From an uncultured Oscillospiraceae bacterium (GTDB taxonomy: Bacteria > Bacillota > Clostridia > Oscillospirales > Acutalibacteraceae), in NCBI GenBank assembly GCA_900543305.1, contig UQQZ01000032.1, positions 1 to 25,513 of the forward strand: a DNA stretch of 25,513 nucleotides, given 5' to 3'. The position numbers and the translations under genes were made by a program. Every line of letters starts with the position of its first letter. Position 1 is the stretch's first letter. The notes below the pieces were generated by a model. The model was given only the letters and a program-made list of their open reading frames with translations. It made no database searches and was not told the origin of the DNA. Positions 21,532 to 25,513 of the stretch are shown here, piece by piece.

Positions 21532-22920
21532 ATGCCAGACTTTGACGAGATAAAACATAAACTCAACGAAACAGTGAAGACCTCTCCACCGGTACGGGTG
21601 ATTGTGGTCAGTTTTCTGTTGTTGATTTTGGCAGGGACAATCCTGCTCATGCTGCCGATCTCTTCCAAGGTGGGGGAGTTTCGTCCCATTGACGCCTTGT
21701 TTACTGCTACCTCCGCCACCTGTGTGACGGGTTTGGTAGTGGGAGACACCTTCACCTTGTGGACCCCTTTTGGCCAAGGTGTCATCCTGGTGCTGATCCA
21801 GTTGGGCGGGCTGGGACTTTCCACCCTGACCATTGGTTTTTCCCTGCTGGTGCGGCGAAAATTGGGGATTCGGGAGATGAAGTTGGCCCGGGAAAGCTCT
21901 GGAGGAAGCACACTGGATATTGCCGACCTGCTCAGGTTGGCAATTGGCTTTACCTTTGCCTGCGAAGGGGTAGGCGCCTGCTTGTTGGCGCTGCGGTTTG
22001 TCCCCGCGTATGGCATCAGGGGAATTTGGCCGGCAGTGTTTGTCGCTGTTTCCGCCTATTGCAACGCGGGATTTGACGTGTTGGGATTTGTTCCCAGTCA
22101 AGGGAGTATGACCGCCTTTGTAGGGGATCCGCTGGTATGCTTGACCATCTCATTTTTGATCATTATCGGCGGCTTGGGATTCATCGTGGTACAGGATATT
22201 TACCTGTGCAAGATTGTGCCAAGATTTCAACACAAAGACACCATGCGGTTGAATTTTCATTCTCAGATTTGCCTGCGGGTAACGTTAGCCCTGCTGGTGG
22301 GGGGCACCATCGGGTTTTTCCTGTTGGAGTTCAATAACACCATGGCAGACCTGAATTTCTTGGAAAAGCTGAACTGTGCATTCTTCCAATCCACCAATAC
22401 TCGAACTGCTGGGTTTGCTTCGGTGAATATTGGAGCCCAGTACGAGTTTACCAAGATCTTGTCCATTGTGCTCATGTTTATCGGCGCCTGCCCCGGTTCT
22501 ACTGGCGGCGGCATTAAGACTACCACTTTTGTGGTGCTGGTGGCTACTGTAATGTGCACTATCCGTGGGAAGAGCGAAGCGGTGGTTCTGCGTCACCGGT
22601 TCACCACCTCTGTGGTATACAAGGCGTTTACGGTTGCCATTGTAGCGTTTTTGTTGGTATTTGTGGACGCTGGAGTGATCAGTGCCTTGAATCCGGATAT
22701 CTCCTATTTGGATTGTCTGTATGAGGCCATGTCCGCGTTTGCCACAGTAGGGCTTTCCGCCAATGTGACCCCTCATTTGGAGCCGATTTCCAAACTGATC
22801 TTGATTTTCACCATGTTTATTGGCCGTGTGGGTCCTTTGTCCTTTGGCTTGTCAATTCTGATGCGCCACAAAGCAAAGGGGGATTCCATTTACCCCGAAG
22901 GACGCATGTTGATCGGATAA
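21532..22920 (+). CDS. ktrB: TrkH/KtrB-family potassium uptake channel subunit
   Basis: This 462-aa protein is a K+ uptake subunit of the TrkH/KtrB superfamily. It has four M1-P-M2 repeats and one selectivity-filter glycine loop in each: ATCVTGLVVG, AYCNAGFDVLG, TNTRTAGFASV and FATVGLSANV. The hydrophobic intramembrane gate segment in the third repeat appears as ACPGSTGGGIKTTTF. The length fits the shorter KtrB rather than TrkH. I prefer the ATG at 21532, with AAGGATGG just upstream, over the ATG six codons earlier. KtrB normally works with the cytoplasmic nucleotide-gated ring KtrA, but no ktrA is next to it here. It follows queT by 51 nt and could share its transcript. Confidence 0.9.
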   Translation: MPDFDEIKHKLNETVKTSPPVRVIVVSFLLLILAGTILLMLPISSKVGEFRPIDALFTATSATCVTGLVVGDTFTLWTPFGQGVILVLIQLGGLGLSTLTIGFSLLVRRKLGIREMKLARESSGGSTLDIADLLRLAIGFTFACEGVGACLLALRFVPAYGIRGIWPAVFVAVSAYCNAGFDVLGFVPSQGSMTAFVGDPLVCLTISFLIIIGGLGFIVVQDIYLCKIVPRFQHKDTMRLNFHSQICLRVTLALLVGGTIGFFLLEFNNTMADLNFLEKLNCAFFQSTNTRTAGFASVNIGAQYEFTKILSIVLMFIGACPGSTGGGIKTTTFVVLVATVMCTIRGKSEAVVLRHRFTTSVVYKAFTVAIVAFLLVFVDAGVISALNPDISYLDCLYEAMSAFATVGLSANVTPHLEPISKLILIFTMFIGRVGPLSFGLSILMRHKAKGDSIYPEGRMLIG

Positions 22921-22930
22921 TGAAAAAATG

Positions 22931-22966
22931 GAGCCTTCCCGAAACCGGGAAGGCTCTTTTCTTTTT
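22931..22966. terminator. Terminator between ktrB and the MntR-like gene
   Basis: GAGCCTTCCCG (22931-22941) and CGGGAAGGCTC (22946-22956) form a perfect 11-bp stem with loop AAAC, then TTTTCTTTTT. On the other strand a T6 run follows 3 nt after the stem, so it serves both convergent genes. Confidence 0.93.
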
Positions 22967-22989
22967 AGAAAGTAAGATTTAGAAATCCA

Positions 22990-23379
22990 TCAAGAATTGG
23001 GCATGAGATTATTGGCCACATGGCGTTTAATGGCTTCAAAGGTTTCCTTGCTGAGCACATGTTCGATCCGGCAGGCGTCCTGGGTAGCAGTGGCCTCATC
23101 CACCCCCAGAGAGACCAGCCATTGGGTGAATAGGGTGTGGCGTTCATAGACGCTCTCCGCAATGTGAGACCCCTTTTCAGTGAGGGAGATCAAGCCGTCT
23201 TCGCCCATAGTGACGCAGCCTTGTTCCCGCAAATTTTTCATGGCCACACTGACGCTGGGCTTGCTAAATCCCATTTCAGCGGCGATGTCCACCGAGCGTA
23301 CGGTACCATTGCGGTTTTTCAATATCAGGATGGTTTCCAGGTAATTCTCAGCAGATTCCTGTATTTTCGGCAACTCCAT
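22990..23379 (-). CDS. DtxR/MntR-family metal-dependent transcriptional regulator
   Basis: This 129-aa repressor has the DtxR/MntR fold: an N-terminal winged helix (about 9-70, VRSVDIAAEMGFSKPSVSVAMKNL as the helix-turn-helix) and a metal-binding dimerisation domain (about 72-128). Putative ligands by family alignment are E15, H81, C103, E106 and H107 (DACRIEHVLS). The cysteine in place of the MntR glutamate is as in iron-sensing DtxR (CRWEHVMS), and N12 stands where MntR has Asp8. Mn versus Fe specificity is therefore open. It lacks the SH3-like third domain of DtxR, as MntR does. GGAGG is only about 2 nt from the ATG, so the TTG two codons later (23371-23373), 7 nt from it, could be the true start. 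Confidence 0.85.
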   Translation of the reverse strand: MELPKIQESAENYLETILILKNRNGTVRSVDIAAEMGFSKPSVSVAMKNLREQGCVTMGEDGLISLTEKGSHIAESVYERHTLFTQWLVSLGVDEATATQDACRIEHVLSKETFEAIKRHVANNLMPNS

Positions 23380-23402
23380 TCCTCCCTTATTGCATTATTT
23401 CC

Positions 23403-23431
23403 ATTATATCCAATTTCCCGTGGAATTGCAA
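23403..23431 (-). promoter_or_regulatory. Promoter of the MntR-like gene, with embedded imperfect palindrome
   Basis: On the minus strand TTGCAA (23426-23431) and TATAAT (23403-23408) are 17 bp apart. The spacer and -35 include CAATT(T)CC-CGT-GGAATTG (about 23411-23429), a possible binding site for autoregulation; it does not resemble the known MntR box. Confidence 0.65.
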
Positions 23432-23442
23432 GAGAGAAACTG

Positions 23443-24765
23443 TCAATTCCGTTGCATCTTTCCGTCGGTGGTCTGCTGGATAATGCTTTTCATGATGTCC
23501 TTGGTGAGCTGCCCAGTGGCGTAGCCGAAAAGGTTTCCATCTTTGTCAATCATGAAGGTGGTGGGAAAAGCAGAGATATGGTAGCTTTGTCCGGCATACA
23601 CGCCGCCTTCGTCCATAAGGGTGGGGTAGGTATAGCCGTTTTCTTCCAGGAAGGCCGCCACTTCTTGACTGGTGCCTTCGTCGCCCACCTCAGGAGTGGC
23701 TACTCCCAGGATGATCACATCCCCGGTATTCTCCCCATATTCCTCGTAAAGTGCCTGAATGTCCGGCAGTTCTGCCCGGCAGGGAGGGCACCAGGTTCCC
23801 CAGAAATTGAGAAATACGGTTTTTCCTTTGTAATCCGACAGGGTGTGGCTGTTGCCGTATTGATCCACCAGGGTGAAATCGGGGGCGGCAACCAAGTCGC
23901 TATCCTGATTGGAGGATTCACTGGAGGAAGACGGTTCGCTAGAGGAGGGCTCCTCTTCCTCCACCTGGGAAGAAATGGAGGTTTCCTCCTGGGAGCTTAC
24001 CTGGGACACTGTGGAAGCAGAAGAGGACTCTCCTGAGCCGAAACTGGAAAGGTAGCTGGTAAAATGGTTCATCCAGCCGGTGACCATCATGATACCCATC
24101 AGAAGCATGAGGACGCCGCCGATTTTTACCGTATACTTGACCACGTTTCGATGCTTTCGGAACAACTCCAGCAGGGTGCCGGTAAAGAAGCCCACCGCCA
24201 GAAAGGGCAGCACAAAACCCAGGGTGTAAACACCGATCAGAAGGAATCCCTGGAGGGCTTCCGCGGAGGTAGCCATCAGGAGGACGCTGGCCAAGGTGGG
24301 CCCCACACAAGGGGTCCAGGCAAAACTGAAGGTAAATCCCAGCACCAAGGCCACCAGGGGATTCATGGCAACTCGATCCAGCCGGAAAGGAAGCCTATGT
24401 TCTTGGCTGAGCAGTTTGGAGGAACCAAAGACCCCCAGCTGATATAGACCGAACAGGATGACAAGAACACCGCCGATCCTTCCCAAAAGCAGGCGGTTAT
24501 CCCGGAAAAATTGTCCTGCGGCAGTGACGCCCAATCCCAGCAGGAAGAAGGCAGAACTAATGCCCAAAACAAAGAAAAACGTATTGAGAAGCACCTTACT
24601 TCTCCGGTAATGGATAACCCCGGATTCATCCTGCGTGCGGGCTCCCCCGGATAGATAGCTGATGTACATGGGGAGCAGGGGCAATACGCAGGGAGAGAAG
24701 AAGCTGAGGAGGCCTTGGAGAAAGACGGTGAAGACGGGAACACTGGTTTCAATTGAAAAGCCCAT
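23443..24765 (-). CDS. CcdA-TlpA fusion: membrane thiol reductant carrier joined to extracytoplasmic thioredoxin
   Basis: This 440-aa protein carries reducing power across the membrane to thiols outside. Residues 1-235 are a CcdA/DsbD-type membrane domain, with its two redox cysteines in FFSPCVLPLLP (C26) and AWTPCVGPTLASV (C153) and six hydrophobic spans. Residues about 244-291 are a linker very rich in Ser, Glu and Gln. Residues 292-440 are a TlpA/ResA-like thioredoxin domain with APDFTLVDQYGN, the active site WCPPC (C326, C329) and AFPTTFMIDKDGN carrying the cis-proline. In most bacteria CcdA and TlpA are separate genes. The start has AAGGAGA 6 nt upstream and a consensus-like promoter. 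It lies 63 nt upstream of the metal regulator gene on the same strand. Confidence 0.93.
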   Translation of the reverse strand: MGFSIETSVPVFTVFLQGLLSFFSPCVLPLLPMYISYLSGGARTQDESGVIHYRRSKVLLNTFFFVLGISSAFFLLGLGVTAAGQFFRDNRLLLGRIGGVLVILFGLYQLGVFGSSKLLSQEHRLPFRLDRVAMNPLVALVLGFTFSFAWTPCVGPTLASVLLMATSAEALQGFLLIGVYTLGFVLPFLAVGFFTGTLLELFRKHRNVVKYTVKIGGVLMLLMGIMMVTGWMNHFTSYLSSFGSGESSSASTVSQVSSQEETSISSQVEEEEPSSSEPSSSSESSNQDSDLVAAPDFTLVDQYGNSHTLSDYKGKTVFLNFWGTWCPPCRAELPDIQALYEEYGENTGDVIILGVATPEVGDEGTSQEVAAFLEENGYTYPTLMDEGGVYAGQSYHISAFPTTFMIDKDGNLFGYATGQLTKDIMKSIIQQTTDGKMQRN

Positions 24766-24800
24766 AAAAAATCTCCTTTTCCGCAGATGCTTGTATGGTA

Positions 24801-24829
24801 ACTGTACAGGACAAAACCGAAAAAGTCAA
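24801..24829 (-). promoter_or_regulatory. Promoter of the CcdA-TlpA gene
   Basis: On the minus strand TTGACT (24824-24829) and TACAGT (24801-24806) are spaced by 17 bp. Confidence 0.75.
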
Positions 24830-24856
24830 GAATCATTTTCAATTTTTCTCTTTCCC

Positions 24857-24886
24857 TTGCCAAACCGGTGGAAAACATGGTACTAT
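24857..24886 (+). promoter_or_regulatory. Candidate promoter of the DUF3783 operon
   Basis: TTGCCA (24857-24862) and TACTAT (24881-24886) are spaced by 18 bp, with TGG directly before the -10 (extended -10). It is 25 bp upstream of the start codon and divergent from the CcdA-TlpA promoter. Confidence 0.6.
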
Positions 24887-24911
24887 CAAAGAAAAAGGGA
24901 GGGATTGTCCC

Positions 24912-25307
24912 ATGACGCCTACAGTGCTTTTTTACAACTTGGACAACGAAAAAGGGAGAAAACTCAAGGTTCTATGTTTGGGGCTGAAACTCCGGGTTCG
25001 ATCCGTGCCGCCGGAAGAGTTTGGACAGACCCTGGATGCGGTGTTGGGATTGGCCCCCAAGCAGGAACAACCGGAGCAAGGGGAGCCTTTTTCGGAGGAG
25101 ATGCTGGTGATGGCGGGACTTTCCTCCCAGCAGATGAATGGCTTTTTGCAGGGGTTCCGGCGGAAAAAGATTCCAGCAGTTCCCCTGAAAGCGGTGCTCA
25201 CCGGGACCAACGGCCAGTGGAGCGGGTACCGTTTGAGGGAGGAGCTGCAGCTGGAGCACCAGGCTATGCTTCGGGGGGAAAGGGCCCATGAGGAGAGCCG
25301 TTCATGA
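24912..25307 (+). CDS. DUF3783 domain-containing protein (131 aa)
   Basis: This small soluble protein fits the DUF3783 family, whose function is unknown. The start TVLFYNLDNEKGRKLKVLCLGLKLRVRSVPPEEF gives the first strands and helix. The hallmark is at the end: PAVPLKAVLTGTNGQWSGYRLREELQLEHQAM (about 93-124). The family core is usually about 70 residues, so the middle, with QEQPEQGEPFSEEM, is an insert or an extended linker. I use the ATG at 24912; a longer reading frame has no start with a ribosome site. Its TGA overlaps the next gene's ATG, forming an ATGA coupling. Function is not assignable. Confidence 0.75.
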   Translation: MTPTVLFYNLDNEKGRKLKVLCLGLKLRVRSVPPEEFGQTLDAVLGLAPKQEQPEQGEPFSEEMLVMAGLSSQQMNGFLQGFRRKKIPAVPLKAVLTGTNGQWSGYRLREELQLEHQAMLRGERAHEESRS

Positions 25308-25453
25308 AGCTGATTCTGTCCCCTGCCAAAAAGATGCGTATAGACCGGGATTTTCTGGCACCCAGAACCAAGCCGGAATTTCTGGAAAAGACAGGAAAAA
25401 CAGATCTGAAGAAGCTGGTGGAAGACGCAGAGAAGAGGCAGGTGAAACGATGA
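25304..25453 (+). pseudogene. Truncated YaaA-family (peroxide stress) gene, N-terminal remnant of 49 aa
   Basis: The first 30 codons (MKLILSPAKKMRIDRDFLAP, then RTKPEFLEKT) match the N-terminus of YaaA/DUF328, a protein of about 250 residues linked to iron handling and peroxide stress. After FLEKT the family sequence stops and a short charged tail (GKTDLKKLVEDAEKRQVKR) ends at TGA 25451-25453. I do not find the rest of YaaA in any other frame before the next gene. Yet its ATG overlaps the DUF3783 stop and its TGA overlaps the next ATG, so it is still held in a translationally coupled chain. It may be a deletion remnant, or a small protein kept for coupling. Confidence 0.6.
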
Positions 25454-25513
25454 AGCTTTCAGATTATATTGTGGATTTTTTGGAGAAAAAAGGCATTCAT
25501 GATTTTTTTGGAT
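25450..25513 (+). CDS. Thiamine pyrophosphate-dependent enzyme, N-terminus only (acetolactate synthase-like)
   Basis: The 21 visible codons read MKLSDYIVDFLEKKGIHDFF and then G, which resembles the start of TPP-binding enzymes of the acetolactate synthase type (xxSDYxxxFLxxxGIxxxFG). The gene runs off the window. Its ATG lies in the ATGA overlap with the YaaA remnant. Which reaction it performs cannot be said from this fragment. Confidence 0.6.
   Translation, partial: MKLSDYIVDFLEKKGIHDFFG

Noticed and set aside
1..25513. CRISPR array, insertion sequence or prophage
   Set aside because: No regularly spaced repeats, transposase, integrase or phage-type genes were seen on either strand; genes are ordinary chromosomal ones with normal spacing.

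Overview
The window looks like chromosomal DNA from an anaerobic, fermentative Clostridia species, most likely of the Oscillospiraceae/Ruminococcaceae type. This is inferred from the moderately high GC, strong AGGAGG-type ribosome sites, consensus sigma-A promoters, a single-chain pyruvate:ferredoxin oxidoreductase, a split transketolase, CIRCE-controlled groESL and a QueT transporter under a preQ1 riboswitch. I see no phage, transposon, CRISPR array or integrase. The region is mostly housekeeping, with drug or stress accessory genes at both ends.

Layout. At 1-1165 (minus) is a Nim-like/PNPOx gene coupled to a MATE exporter. The exporter has an in-frame TAG, and the pair is preceded by a perfect promoter and a leader that can fold as an antiterminator/terminator. 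At 1186-3604 (minus) is a two-gene ABC exporter with palindromes over its promoter. At 3714-4710 a cysteine-rich Crp/Fnr regulator diverges from a 61-aa protein of unknown function. At 4724-7472 (minus) a CNNM/CorC-type membrane protein is followed by a second MATE exporter. At 7618-11283 (plus) is nifJ, driven from a promoter divergent to the CorC gene. A small DUF3892 protein (minus) converges on it. At 11776-13685 is the split transketolase pair, followed by a GNAT acetyltransferase. At 14224-16524 is groES-groEL with one perfect and one degenerate CIRCE.

The right-hand part holds a Gfo/Idh/MocA oxidoreductase, two overlapping flavodoxin-like genes with complementary motifs, a YetF-like DUF421 protein, a cupin, tRNA-Leu(UAG), preQ1 riboswitch-queT, a KtrB-type K+ channel subunit without an adjacent KtrA, a DtxR/MntR-type repressor and a CcdA-TlpA fusion. 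At the right edge is a chain of genes joined by ATGA overlaps: a DUF3783 protein, a 49-aa YaaA remnant, and the start of a TPP-dependent enzyme.

Functionally, NifJ, the transketolase pair and GroESL form the central-metabolism and proteostasis core. The thiol/redox proteins (CcdA-TlpA, flavodoxin pair, Cys-rich Crp/Fnr) fit an anaerobe coping with oxygen or redox stress. The exporters (Nim/MATE, ABC, second MATE) fit a gut-type chemical environment. The most interesting signals are the nim/MATE leader (a candidate guanidine-IV/mepA-type riboswitch) with its amber-interrupted MATE, the complementary flavodoxin pair, the double CIRCE with a long leader, and the translationally coupled YaaA fragment.
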